Below, one piece after another: positions 1 to 7,495 of a stretch of DNA of 64,000 bases. A program made the position numbers and the translations under genes. The notes beneath the pieces are model-generated. The model was not told the DNA's origin. It searched no databases and was given only the letters and a program-made list of their open reading frames with translations. Numbering within the stretch: position 1 is the first letter of the stretch; every line of letters begins with the position of its first letter. Source of the stretch: Streptomyces sp. JHA26 (GTDB lineage Bacteria > Actinomycetota > Actinomycetes > Streptomycetales > Streptomycetaceae); assembly GCF_002005565.1 (NCBI RefSeq), contig NZ_BDJC01000003.1, positions 173,779 to 237,778 of the forward strand, written 5' to 3'.

Positions 1-847
1 GGTGCCCGAGCGGGCCGTCGCCTACGAAGGCGGCAGCGCGGACAAGCTGTTCGCCCTCGGTCTGACCGAGCACGTGCACGGCTATGTGATGCCGCCCGCG
101 AACCCGCCGGTGAGTGAGTCCCCGTGGGCTTCCGAGTACGCCAAGGTGAAGATGCTCAGCGACGACCTCCTGAACAAGGAGGTCGTGGTCGAGGCCAAGT
201 CCGACTTCGTGGTGGCCGGCTGGAACTCCGGCTTCAAGGACGAGCGGGGCATCACGCCCGAGATCCTGGACAAGCTCGGCATCCAGAGCTTCATGCACAC
301 CGAGAGCTGTTTCAACTACCCGGGCTTCCCTGAGGAGATGAGCCCCTTCGAGGCTCTCTACACCGACTTCGAACGGCTGGGCAGGATCTTCCGGGTCGAG
401 AAGAAGGCCGCCGAAGTCGTCGACGGGCTGAAGAAGCGCGTGGCGGACGTCGAGGCGAAGGCCCCGGACGGCGATCCGGTACCCGTCTTCCTCTACGACT
501 CCGGCACCGACCAGCCGTTCACCGCGGGCAACCAAGTGCCGCCCAACGACATCATCAGGGCGGCGGGCGGCAGGAACGTCTTCGACGGCCTCGACGAGCG
601 CTGGACCCAGGTCAACTGGGAATCCGTGGCCGAGGGTGAACCCGAAGTCGTCATCATCCTCGACTACGGCGACCTGCCGGCCGAGCGGAAGATCGACTTC
701 CTGAAGAAGTCCCCGCACACCAGGGAACTCCCGGCCGTGAAGAAGAACAACTTCTTCGTCCTCGACTACAACGAGGGCATCAGCGGTCCCCGCAACATCA
801 ACGGCCTGGAGAAGTTCGCCGCCTACCTGCGCGAACTCAAGGGCTGA
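1..847 (+). CDS. ABC transporter substrate-binding protein, iron/corrinoid type (5' end outside the window)
   Basis: Extracellular binding protein of the Fe-siderophore/corrinoid (PF01497-like) class, which would hand a metal chelate to an ABC importer. The visible 281 residues cover most of both lobes; the gene is open at the left edge, so the GTG at position 2 is not a start and the lipoprotein signal is off-window. Family-like features are a segment around residues 63-75 (SDFVVAGWNSGF), a helical backbone from about 120 to 150, and a C-terminal lobe with NDIIRAAGG and a predicted strand ending in VIILDY. A strong hairpin follows the stop, so this gene probably ends its own transcript. The next gene starts 106 bases on. 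The exact ligand cannot be read from sequence. Confidence 0.85.
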   Translation, partial: VPERAVAYEGGSADKLFALGLTEHVHGYVMPPANPPVSESPWASEYAKVKMLSDDLLNKEVVVEAKSDFVVAGWNSGFKDERGITPEILDKLGIQSFMHTESCFNYPGFPEEMSPFEALYTDFERLGRIFRVEKKAAEVVDGLKKRVADVEAKAPDGDPVPVFLYDSGTDQPFTAGNQVPPNDIIRAAGGRNVFDGLDERWTQVNWESVAEGEPEVVIILDYGDLPAERKIDFLKKSPHTRELPAVKKNNFFVLDYNEGISGPRNINGLEKFAAYLRELKG

Positions 848-861
848 CATCCCACATGCCA

Positions 862-902
862 CGGCCTGTCCGGGCAGGCGGAACGCCCGCCCGGACAGGC
901 CG
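862..902 (+). terminator. Strong intrinsic-type hairpin after the ABC binding protein gene
   Basis: A 14-bp perfect stem (862-875 with 889-902) continues past one mismatch into a further 4 bp closed by a GAA loop. It lies 15 bases after the stop codon. There is no long T-tract, as is usual in Streptomyces. It separates the transporter gene from the biosynthesis-like genes downstream. Confidence 0.75.
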
Positions 903-953
903 TTCACCGGCGTGGCCGCGCGCCGTCCCGTTGTGTGACAAGGAAAGGACTTC

Positions 954-1712
954 ATGGACATCGACCGTGACTCGATCGGCCCGGCTCTTCTCGAGCAGTT
1001 GCCCCCGCCCCTGCCCGCAGACCTGATCATCTCGCTCAATCAGCCCAAGGCCGACCTGCACACCACCCGTTCCTACGAGTGGAACGGCTGGACGTTCGAC
1101 GTTCCGCCCGGCGTCTTCATACCCGGCTGGACCAGCCGCCTGATCCACGAGCGGGTGCTCGACGGCCGTATTGAAACCCGCGGCCTGCGGTACGCCGCCA
1201 TGGGCGTCGGTCTGGGCGTCGAGGCCGTCGCGGCGGGCGTCCGGGGCGCCCGGGAGATCCACGCGCTCGACGTCCACCCGGAGAGCGTGGCCGCCGCCAC
1301 CGGACACTACCGGCGCCTGGTCGGCGAGCGTCCGGACACCACGTTCCTCCCCGCGGTGAGTGACCTCTTCGACGCCCTGGCCGACGACGTCCAGTTGGAC
1401 GTCGTCACCTTCAACCCGCCGGCCGTGAGCCGGACCGTCAGCGACGATCCGGACGTCGTGCGCAACGTCTGCGTGGGCGCGTCCCTCCTGGCCAGGTTCT
1501 TCGCGCAGATCGCGGAGAGGAACCTGCTCGCCCCCGGCGGTGAGATCTACGTCATCGCCTCCAACACCGCCGACCTGCGTGCCCTCGTCCAGCACGCCGT
1601 GGACCACGGACTCAGTCCTCGGATCGATCACCTCCACGACTGGCAGGACGGCGTCCTGACCTTCCTCTTCCGCATCAGCCACGACACGTCCCGCACCGGA
1701 GGACAGCGATGA
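954..1712 (+). CDS. Class I SAM-dependent methyltransferase with an NPPA motif
   Basis: A 252-residue Rossmann-fold methyltransferase. The SAM loop is a variant, MGVGLGVEA at residues 83-91; an acidic residue follows at D106 (HALDVHP), and NPPA sits at 154-157. NPP[YFWA] is typical of methyltransferases acting on amino or amide nitrogens (the PrmC/RsmC/TrmN6 class), so an N-methyltransferase is likely, though small-molecule and macromolecular substrates cannot be told apart. Start ATG at 954 is preceded by AAGGAAAGGA. The stop overlaps the next start (ATGA at 1709), so it is translationally coupled to the DUF364 gene and is the first gene of a four-gene set. Confidence 0.75.
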   Translation: MDIDRDSIGPALLEQLPPPLPADLIISLNQPKADLHTTRSYEWNGWTFDVPPGVFIPGWTSRLIHERVLDGRIETRGLRYAAMGVGLGVEAVAAGVRGAREIHALDVHPESVAAATGHYRRLVGERPDTTFLPAVSDLFDALADDVQLDVVTFNPPAVSRTVSDDPDVVRNVCVGASLLARFFAQIAERNLLAPGGEIYVIASNTADLRALVQHAVDHGLSPRIDHLHDWQDGVLTFLFRISHDTSRTGGQR

Positions 1713-2518
1713 ACGACACCGACGAACTCCTGGCCGGTGTACTGGCGGGCGACCTCGGCCCCCGCCCCGCCGACCTGATGGCCACGAGCGTCTTCTGGCT
1801 GCACCACGGCACGCGGCTGGCCGGCGGGAACACCACCTACCTCAACCAGTACGTCCTCGTCCGCCAGGGCGGCTCCTTCGGCGCCTGCGCCTTCGAGGCC
1901 GGCGAGGTGGACGCGGCCATATGCCGCGACGCCTCCGGGGCCCCTCTCGATACTCTGCTGCGCGAGGCACCGAGGCCGCTGCGGATCGCCGCGCTCGACG
2001 CCTACCTCAGCGCCGTGCGCCCGCACCGGGAGGCGGCCGGGGCGGAACCGGTCACCCTGCCCGCCGGGACGCCCGAGACCCGTGCGCTGGCCCGCGACGC
2101 GGCGATCGCCGGACTGCTGGACATCGAGGCCGGGGCGAAGGTCGGTCTGATCGGTGTCGTCAATCCGCTCGTCGCGGCCATCCGCGAGCGTGGCGGTGAT
2201 CCTCTCCTCTGCGACTTCAACCTGCGCACCACCCAGTGGGGCGACCCGGTCACCGACGACATGCACGAGGTCCTCGACACCGCCGACGCCGTGGTGGCGA
2301 CCGGCATGACCCTGAGCAACGGCAGTTTCGACACCGTCCTGGCCCGCTGCCGCGAGCGTGAGGTGCCCCTGGTGGTGTACGCCCAGACCGGCAGTGCCGT
2401 CGCCCGCGCCTTCCTCGGCGCCGGTGTGACCGCCCTGTCCGCGGAGCCCTTCCCCTTCTCCCAGTTCAGCGCCGACGCCACGACCCTGTACCGCTACCGG
2501 GCGGTGGCCGCCGCATGA
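1709..2518 (+). CDS. DUF364-like Rossmann protein (putative heavy-metal chelation domain)
   Basis: A 269-residue protein resembling the DUF4213/DUF364 family, whose solved member combines an enolase-N-terminal-like domain with a Rossmann-like domain and was proposed to chelate heavy metals. Visible family features are the N-terminal HHGTRLAGGNTTY segment (about residues 31-43), a central nucleotide-fold start KVGLIGVVNPLV, and the late ADAVVATGMTLSNGSFD segment. No biochemical role is established for the family. It overlaps the upstream methyltransferase (ATGA) and the downstream kinase (ATGA at 2515), so it is part of one coupled unit. Its place between a methyltransferase and amino-acid-modifying enzymes suggests a small-molecule pathway, possibly metal related; that is inference. 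Confidence 0.65.
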   Translation: MNDTDELLAGVLAGDLGPRPADLMATSVFWLHHGTRLAGGNTTYLNQYVLVRQGGSFGACAFEAGEVDAAICRDASGAPLDTLLREAPRPLRIAALDAYLSAVRPHREAAGAEPVTLPAGTPETRALARDAAIAGLLDIEAGAKVGLIGVVNPLVAAIRERGGDPLLCDFNLRTTQWGDPVTDDMHEVLDTADAVVATGMTLSNGSFDTVLARCREREVPLVVYAQTGSAVARAFLGAGVTALSAEPFPFSQFSADATTLYRYRAVAAA

Positions 2519-3519
2519 CGTCCGTCACCCGCCCGCCGGAGACCGCCGCCCCCGGCAGGGCGGGCACCGGCCACGCCGCATGTCACCACGGCGAGATCAT
2601 CCAGGGCGTCTTCCTCGACGGGTGTCGCCGACCGGTTCACGCTCTGGTCACCCTGCCGATGAACGGACCGGGCAGCGCCGCCCGGTTCGCGCGCCGGCCC
2701 GGCAGCCCGCCGGACGAGGTGACGGTGGAGCGCGACGGCCGGACCAAGGCCCGCACGGCCGCCGTCCTCACCATCCGTGAGTGCGCCGCGCGACTCGGCG
2801 CGCAACCCTGCGGCGGTGAACTGACCCTCACCGGCGACCTCCCCGTCGGTCTCGGCATGGGCTCCTCCACGAGCGACGTCATCGCCACGATCCGGGCGGT
2901 CGCCGACGCGTGGGGCCTGCTCCTGCCGCCGGACACCGTCGCCCGCATCGCGGTGCGCGCGGAGGGCGCCAGCGACCCCCTGATGTACGGCTCGCGACCA
3001 CTGCTGTTCGCGCAGCGGGAAGGCCGGGTCCTCGAAGTCCTGGGCGACGCGCTGCCACCCGTCGTCGTGGTGGGGTGCCTACTCGGTCAGGGCGCGCCCG
3101 TCGACACCCTCTCCTTGCCCACCTGCGTCCACCACGACGACCCCGCGGCGTACGGACACCTGCTCCGCATGCTCCGCCGCGCGGTCCGCGACACCGACAC
3201 CGCCTTGCTCGGCCGGGTCAGCACCGCCAGCGCACGCATGCGTCAACGCGTCCTGCGCCACGAGGAGTTCCCCGTTCTCACCGGCATCGCCGACCGCACG
3301 GGCGCGGTCGGCGTGCAGATCGCCCACAGCGGCAACGTCGCCGGCATCCTCTACGACCCCCGCTCTCCCGCGCTGCGCCGCGGACTGCGCCACTGCACTC
3401 GCGCCCTCCAGCGGGAAGGCATCGCGCCGACCCGGACCTTCGCCCTCTCCGCGTCCCCCATCAGCGAGGAGTTCCCGTGGACGACCACATCTCGGAAGCC
3501 GTCGGCCGCCCGGACCTGA
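2515..3519 (+). CDS. GHMP-family kinase, L-threonine kinase (PduX)-like
   Basis: A 334-residue small-molecule kinase. The GHMP phosphate loop is at residues 110-120 (PVGLGMGSSTS), and the N-terminal CHHGEIIQGVF segment matches the CGEIIQG signature of PduX-type L-threonine kinases. PduX makes O-phospho-L-threonine, normally for the cobalamin nucleotide loop. Here the next gene encodes a beta-replacement PLP enzyme, so the phosphate is more likely installed as a leaving group for substitution at the beta carbon. The last 43 bases overlap the PLP gene in another frame. Start ATG overlaps the previous stop. Substrate (threonine, serine or an analogue) is inferred from family only. Confidence 0.75.
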   Translation: MTSVTRPPETAAPGRAGTGHAACHHGEIIQGVFLDGCRRPVHALVTLPMNGPGSAARFARRPGSPPDEVTVERDGRTKARTAAVLTIRECAARLGAQPCGGELTLTGDLPVGLGMGSSTSDVIATIRAVADAWGLLLPPDTVARIAVRAEGASDPLMYGSRPLLFAQREGRVLEVLGDALPPVVVVGCLLGQGAPVDTLSLPTCVHHDDPAAYGHLLRMLRRAVRDTDTALLGRVSTASARMRQRVLRHEEFPVLTGIADRTGAVGVQIAHSGNVAGILYDPRSPALRRGLRHCTRALQREGIAPTRTFALSASPISEEFPWTTTSRKPSAART

Positions 3520-4490
3520 TACGTCTCGACGACGGTCTCGTCTGCCTGCGGTTCGAGACGATGAAGGTCGTCTCCGCCCTGGCCGCCGTACGCCACCTGC
3601 TCGACACCGGAGCCGTACGCCGCGGCGACACCCTCATCGACAGCTCCAGCGGCATCTACGCCTACGCCCTAGCCCTGGCCTGCCATCGCCACGGCATGCG
3701 CTGCCACATCGTCGGCTCCACCACCGTCGACCACACCCTGCGCACCCAACTCGACATACTCGGCGCCCACCTGGAACAGATGCCGCCCAGCAACGACCTC
3801 AAGCTGGACCAGAGCCGCCGCGTCGCCCGCGTCCGGGAGATCCTCCGCGACCATCCGGACTACCACTGGATGCGCCAGTACCACGACGACATCCACTACC
3901 TCGGCTACGAGGCCGTCGCCGAGTCGATCTACGTCCAGACCGGAGGCGGCCCTCTCGTCCTCGTCGGGGGCGTGGGGTCGGGCGCCTCGACCGGCGCCCT
4001 CGCCCACTACCTGAGGAAACGGTCCGTCGATGTGCGGCTCGTCGGCGTCCAGCCGTACGGGAGCGTCACGTTCGGCAGCGCTCACGTCGCAGACCCGGAG
4101 ATCATCATTGCCGGCATCGGCAGCTCCATCCCCTTCGGCAACGTCCGCCACGACCTCTACGACACCCTGCACTGGCTCGCCTTCGACGCCGCCCTCGCCG
4201 GCAGCGTCGATCTGCTGCGCCGGCACGCCGTCTTCGCGGGCCTGTCCACGGGTGCCGCCTATCTCGCCGCGTGCTGGGAACACCGTGAAGAGCCCGCCCG
4301 CACCGTCCTGTTCATCGCCGCCGACACCGGACACCGCTACGTCGACACCGTCTTCGCCCGGCACCGGGAGGCGTCCCGGATCGAGGACCTGGTCCCGCGG
4401 CAGGTCCGCGGCACCGACGAACTCGCGCTCCCGTGGTCACGCATGAACTGGAACGGGTCGTCCGCGCCGGACGAAGCCGTTCTCGGGTAG
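3477..4490 (+). CDS. PLP-dependent cysteine-synthase-fold (SbnA/threonine-synthase-like) enzyme
   Basis: A 337-residue fold-type II PLP enzyme. The probable Schiff-base lysine is K30 in FETMKVVSA. A phosphate/asparagine-loop equivalent follows (DSSSGIYAYALA, 55-66), and a glycine-rich cofactor loop near GGVGSGASTG. Start GTG at 3477 is chosen because GAGGAG lies 7 bases upstream; upstream in-frame sequence is antisense-like read-through inside the kinase gene. Relatives perform beta-elimination/replacement on O-phospho- or O-acetyl-amino acids (SbnA in staphyloferrin B, the PacQ type in diaminobutyrate formation). With the preceding kinase, a likely reaction is replacement of the phosphate of O-phospho-threonine or -serine by an amine or thiol. 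The nucleophile is unknown. Confidence 0.75.
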   Translation: MDDHISEAVGRPDLIRLDDGLVCLRFETMKVVSALAAVRHLLDTGAVRRGDTLIDSSSGIYAYALALACHRHGMRCHIVGSTTVDHTLRTQLDILGAHLEQMPPSNDLKLDQSRRVARVREILRDHPDYHWMRQYHDDIHYLGYEAVAESIYVQTGGGPLVLVGGVGSGASTGALAHYLRKRSVDVRLVGVQPYGSVTFGSAHVADPEIIIAGIGSSIPFGNVRHDLYDTLHWLAFDAALAGSVDLLRRHAVFAGLSTGAAYLAACWEHREEPARTVLFIAADTGHRYVDTVFARHREASRIEDLVPRQVRGTDELALPWSRMNWNGSSAPDEAVLG

Positions 4491-4515
4491 GACCGAGCCG
4501 GGCCGCGGGACGTCC

Positions 4516-4722
4516 GTGGCGTCCAGCAACGGGGGCCAGGCCGCCGCCGAGCCGAGGCGGCCTCGGGCCCTCGTCCTGCGCACACTCATCGGTGAGGGCA
4601 ACGAGACGTGGCTGCGCGCGGGCGCGGGAGTCACCGCTCAGTCCAGCCCCGAACGCGAGATCGAGGAGACCTGCGAGAAGCTCCGCAGCGTCGCCCCGCA
4701 CCTGAGGTACGTCACGGGCTGA
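4516..4722 (+). pseudogene. 3' fragment of a chorismate-utilising enzyme (salicylate/isochorismate synthase type)
   Basis: Only about 50-68 residues remain. The segment LVLRT...GEGNETWLRAGAGVT followed by SSPEREIEETCEKLRS matches the extreme C-terminus of MbtI/Irp9-like salicylate synthases and related anthranilate synthase I folds (the conserved GAGI...S.PE.E..ET..K tail). The catalytic body, about 350 residues, is missing, and no plausible start precedes it. It appears to be the scar of a lost siderophore-type gene 25 bases after the PLP enzyme. Family assignment rests on this one tail motif. Confidence 0.6.
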
Positions 4723-4904
4723 CCGCGGTCCGCGTGGCCCAGGCGCCCCTCGGCGGCGGGAACCGGGCCCGTCTTGCCGAAACGTCAAGGAGCACGGCGG
4801 CGAGGCCGACTTCCGGAGACAGCGGGACGCCGCCCCGCCCTGTGACGGGCGGAAACGATCGAACAGGAGTCGTCAGGGCACAGCGCCCCCAAGGACCCAC
4901 GGCG

Positions 4905-5477
4905 AACGAACTCGCCGCGTCCACACCCGGCGGTTCTGACAGGCTTTACCGCGAGCGAGCGGACGACGGCGCCCCCTGGGGAACCCGGGTGAACCCGGTA
5001 CTGGAAGAGGTCGCGGGCGGGCTCCCGCCAGGAACCGGGCTTGATCTCGCGTGCGGAACCGGCGGAGACACCTTGTGGCCCGCCACCCGCGGATGACGGG
5101 TCACGGCGGTCGACATCTCACCGACCACTGTGGACCGGCTCACCGATGTCGCTCGTGCCCGAGAACTCGACGAGATCGTCTCGGCCCACTGCCACGACCT
5201 GACCCGGAGCGCCCTCCTGCGCGCCGCGGCCGAATCACTGCGACCAGGCGGGCGGCTCCTCGTCGTCGACCACGGCTCTCTCGCTCCCTTGTCCTGGAAC
5301 CAGGACAAGGACACACACCTCCCCACCCCGGACGAGGTCCACGCCGACATTGCACTGCCCACCGCTGCGTGGGCCGTCGAACCGGCCTGCGCGCAAGACC
5401 CCCGGGCGATGGGTCCGGGCGGGCAGTCCGCCACCGTCACCGACCATGTTCTGCTCGTCCGCCGCGCGACCGGCTGA
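4905..5477 (+). pseudogene. Class I methyltransferase pseudogene with internal stop and deletion
   Basis: One reading frame holds a recognisable methyltransferase: GLDLACGTGGDTLW (SAM loop), then TGA at 5094-5096, then RVTAVDIS directly in the same frame, and later SLRPGGRLLVVDHGS and a C-terminal VTDHVLLVRR. Intact relatives usually have a tryptophan (TGG) where the TGA sits, so a single G-to-A change explains the stop. About 20 residues expected between the DLTRS and ALLRAAA segments are also absent, so two lesions are present. The upstream edge is indistinct and the start I give is approximate. Nothing suggests recoding. Confidence 0.7.
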
Positions 5478-5679
5478 GCACGGGATGGCGGACGCCGCCG
5501 TCGACATCGAGGCGCCGGCCGGGTAGGCGGGGTTGTCGCTGTTCCTGGATCCATGCGCCGGCCGCGGAAGGTCGGCGCTGGAGTGCCGGCGCGAACACCG
5601 ACCGTGCGCATGGACATCGGTTGGCAGCATTCCATGACGTAGCAATGCGCAGGCGGGAAGCGTGGTCACAGCAGCGCAC

Positions 5680-5814
5680 GATTTTCCTGAAGGTCTTCGG
5701 GGCGAAGGCATGCCGATGTACAGTGAAGACCGCCCTTGACCTGCACAAAGCAGGCAGGGAGCCGTCTTTCAGGAGTCCAAAGTGCTGCGTACTCTGTTCA
5801 AGTCCAAGATCTAG
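5680..5814 (+). repeat. Left copy of the panD leader and first codons (truncated)
   Basis: This stretch repeats, with scattered mismatches, the sequence at about 14178-14313 that leads into intact panD. A 36-base block (5729-5764 and 14228-14263) is identical, and so is a 17-base block (5795-5811 and 14294-14310). The copied start (GTG at 5782, preceded by AGGAG) opens a frame of only ten codons, beginning MLRTLFKSKI, before TAG at 5812-5814. It contains the same CCTGC-acaaa-GCAGG hairpin as panD. It looks like one end of an inserted element or of a large duplication. Confidence 0.8.
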
Positions 5815-5933
5815 CGTTTGGGTGTTTCCGCAGGTCAGAGCCATGATTGCTGCCTCCAGGTCAGCATCGGGTCGGTCGGTGTCCGGTTTGCTGACCTGCA
5901 CCGCGGCAGGGGGCCTGTTGCCCTGCTCTGCGA
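5815..5933. other. Gene-free junction with repeated CAGGTCAG words
   Basis: No gene is seen. The octamer CAGGTCAG occurs at 5831-5838 and 5857-5864, and its inverse CTGACCTG at 5891-5898; extended by one base, 5830-5838 and 5891-5899 are a perfect 9-bp inverted pair 52 bases apart. It lies just inside the left panD-like repeat and could be part of an attachment or recombination site, or a weak transcript end for the minus-strand operon. Confidence 0.35.
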
Positions 5934-6374
5934 CTATTCCCGGCGCGGGGACGGATCCGGCGGGAAGGCCAGGCCGGTGACGTTGCAGGCCTGGACGATC
6001 GGGCCGTGCTGGGTGCCGCCGGAGACGGTGTTGTGCACCGTTGCTGGGCGGCCCGCTGCGGCCGCCAGTCGGCGCAGCGACGCCCCGAGAGCACTCAGTT
6101 CCTCGCCGGTGAGCGCTCCGGCTTCCACCAGCCCGCAGAGACGAGTCTGCCATTCGGCCGCGATGCCGGACGCGGCGCGCCCGTCCGCCGCGGTGCCCGT
6201 GAGGAGCAGCCGCGCACGCGCGTCGTCCAGGCCGGTGATCGTGGTGGTGTCCGCGCCCGCACGTGCCAGGAACCGGCCCATCAGTGCGCGGGCGTGAGTC
6301 CAGGAATCAGTGACCATGAGGGAGACCAGGGTGGTGGCTCCTGATGCCGCCATCGCGGCCAGTTCGGCGTCCAT
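5934..6374 (-). CDS. 146-residue protein with a C-terminal VQAC homotypic-type motif
   Basis: Unrecognised as an enzyme. Residues 1-110 are alanine-rich and predicted helical, with no transmembrane segment. Residues 112-135 carry the short pattern ATVHNTVSGG, then GPIVQACNVTG. The same pattern (ATVHNS, then GTSVQAGDFSG) occurs in the tail of the TIR protein of this operon. The V-Q-A-C/G core resembles the RHIM-type [IV]Q[IV]G tetrad used in amyloid-like signalling, by appearance only. It is the last gene of the minus-strand operon, 44 bases after the membrane protein gene. A role as adaptor or sensor that docks onto the TIR tail is inference. Confidence 0.7.
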   Translation of the reverse strand: MDAELAAMAASGATTLVSLMVTDSWTHARALMGRFLARAGADTTTITGLDDARARLLLTGTAADGRAASGIAAEWQTRLCGLVEAGALTGEELSALGASLRRLAAAAGRPATVHNTVSGGTQHGPIVQACNVTGLAFPPDPSPRRE

Positions 6375-6418
6375 CGCGTCCTCCTGGATGCGCAGGGATG
6401 AAATCTTCCGGTCGACGG

Positions 6419-7495
6419 TCAGACCGTGTCGGTCGGCGGCCCTGGGTCGGACGCCGGTTCCGCTCCGGTCTCGGGAGCGGGAGGTCTCGGCGGATCGAAT
6501 CGGCGTAGGAGGTCCTCCGCTGTCTCGTGGCGGTTGTGCTGCTCGACGAGCTGCGAGAACTGTCGGGCCAGCATCGCCCGCCGGTCGTCGTCCTCCGTGA
6601 AGCCCATAGCTTCGAAGAACCCCGACAGGTGGTCTGCAGCCGAGGGCTCACGGGCTGGGAGATCGGCGGACTCCGTGCCGATGCCCGGCGTCCAGGGTCC
6701 TCCTGGCCGGTTCGGCAGCATCTCGAGCAGGCGCTCGGGGATGTCGGTGTCGTTGGCAGCGGAGGTCAGCTGTGCCAGCAAGGGGAGGTCGGCCACGGTC
6801 TTCGCCACGTGCTCGTCGTTCCTGGTGAGCCACCACACGACGGCGCTGCCGGTGTCCTTGAGGACGTCCTCGCCCAGATACCGGCGCTTGCTCTGCTCGT
6901 ACTTGCGCTGGTGCTCCCAGACCGCCTCGTCCTTGCGTACGTCGGCGAGCCGGTCGAGACGCTCCTGGTCCTCGTCGGGCAACGTGAGGCTGATGTCCTC
7001 CGCCATCGCCCGGAGGTGGCCCGTGCAATCCGGGCACATGCTGCTGAGGGCGCCGCCGAGTTCGTGCTGAAGGAGCGAGGCGTGGCCGGGCTCCCGCTTC
7101 TCAGCGATCGCACGGGCCCGGCTGAGGACCGCATCGACGGCGAGGCCGGCCGGGTTGACGACCGTCCCACGTCCCGGACCGTCGGCGGAGCACCACCGCA
7201 CGGTCGCCGAGAAGACGAAGTGGTAGTCGTCCCAGAGGCTCGGGAGCGCGACTCGGTTGACGCGGTACTCGGTCCGCTCCACCGGGGCGGCCGTGAGCTG
7301 CTCCTCGAAGCTGACCGGCACCGGGCCGCGGCGCTGCGAGGCCACCCGGAAGATCACCGCGGGCAGCACGAGAAGAAGCGCGGCCAGCACCGGCCAGGTC
7401 CAGCCGGGCCATCGCTGCACCAGGCCGGCGATGGTCAGCAGCAGGCCGCACAGAACAGTGAGGAACACGGTCATCGTCTTACGTGTGGTCGTCAT
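6419..7495 (-). CDS. Two-transmembrane protein of the TIR/NTPase operon
   Basis: A 358-residue protein. Two hydrophobic segments near the N-terminus (about 9-26 and 33-51) form a hairpin anchor, followed by a charged, mostly helical cytoplasmic part with one CPDC pair near the middle (ALSSMCPDCTGHL) and a proline-rich C-terminus. No enzymatic motif is recognised. Start ATG at 7495 overlaps the NTPase stop as ATGA, so it is translated with that gene. In-frame sequence upstream of this ATG lies inside the NTPase gene and was not used. In context it could be the membrane-targeted arm of a TIR/NTPase system; no homologue is known to me. Confidence 0.75.
   Translation of the reverse strand: MTTTRKTMTVFLTVLCGLLLTIAGLVQRWPGWTWPVLAALLLVLPAVIFRVASQRRGPVPVSFEEQLTAAPVERTEYRVNRVALPSLWDDYHFVFSATVRWCSADGPGRGTVVNPAGLAVDAVLSRARAIAEKREPGHASLLQHELGGALSSMCPDCTGHLRAMAEDISLTLPDEDQERLDRLADVRKDEAVWEHQRKYEQSKRRYLGEDVLKDTGSAVVWWLTRNDEHVAKTVADLPLLAQLTSAANDTDIPERLLEMLPNRPGGPWTPGIGTESADLPAREPSAADHLSGFFEAMGFTEDDDRRAMLARQFSQLVEQHNRHETAEDLLRRFDPPRPPAPETGAEPASDPGPPTDTV

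Noticed and set aside
1..4490. One operon from the ABC binding protein through the PLP enzyme
   Set aside because: A strong hairpin at 862-902 and a 106-base gap with a fresh ribosome site argue for separate transcripts; functional linkage is kept only as an inference.
5094..5096. TGA in the methyltransferase read as selenocysteine or tryptophan
   Set aside because: The position is normally tryptophan, no SECIS-like structure is evident, and a second lesion (missing internal segment) shows decay.
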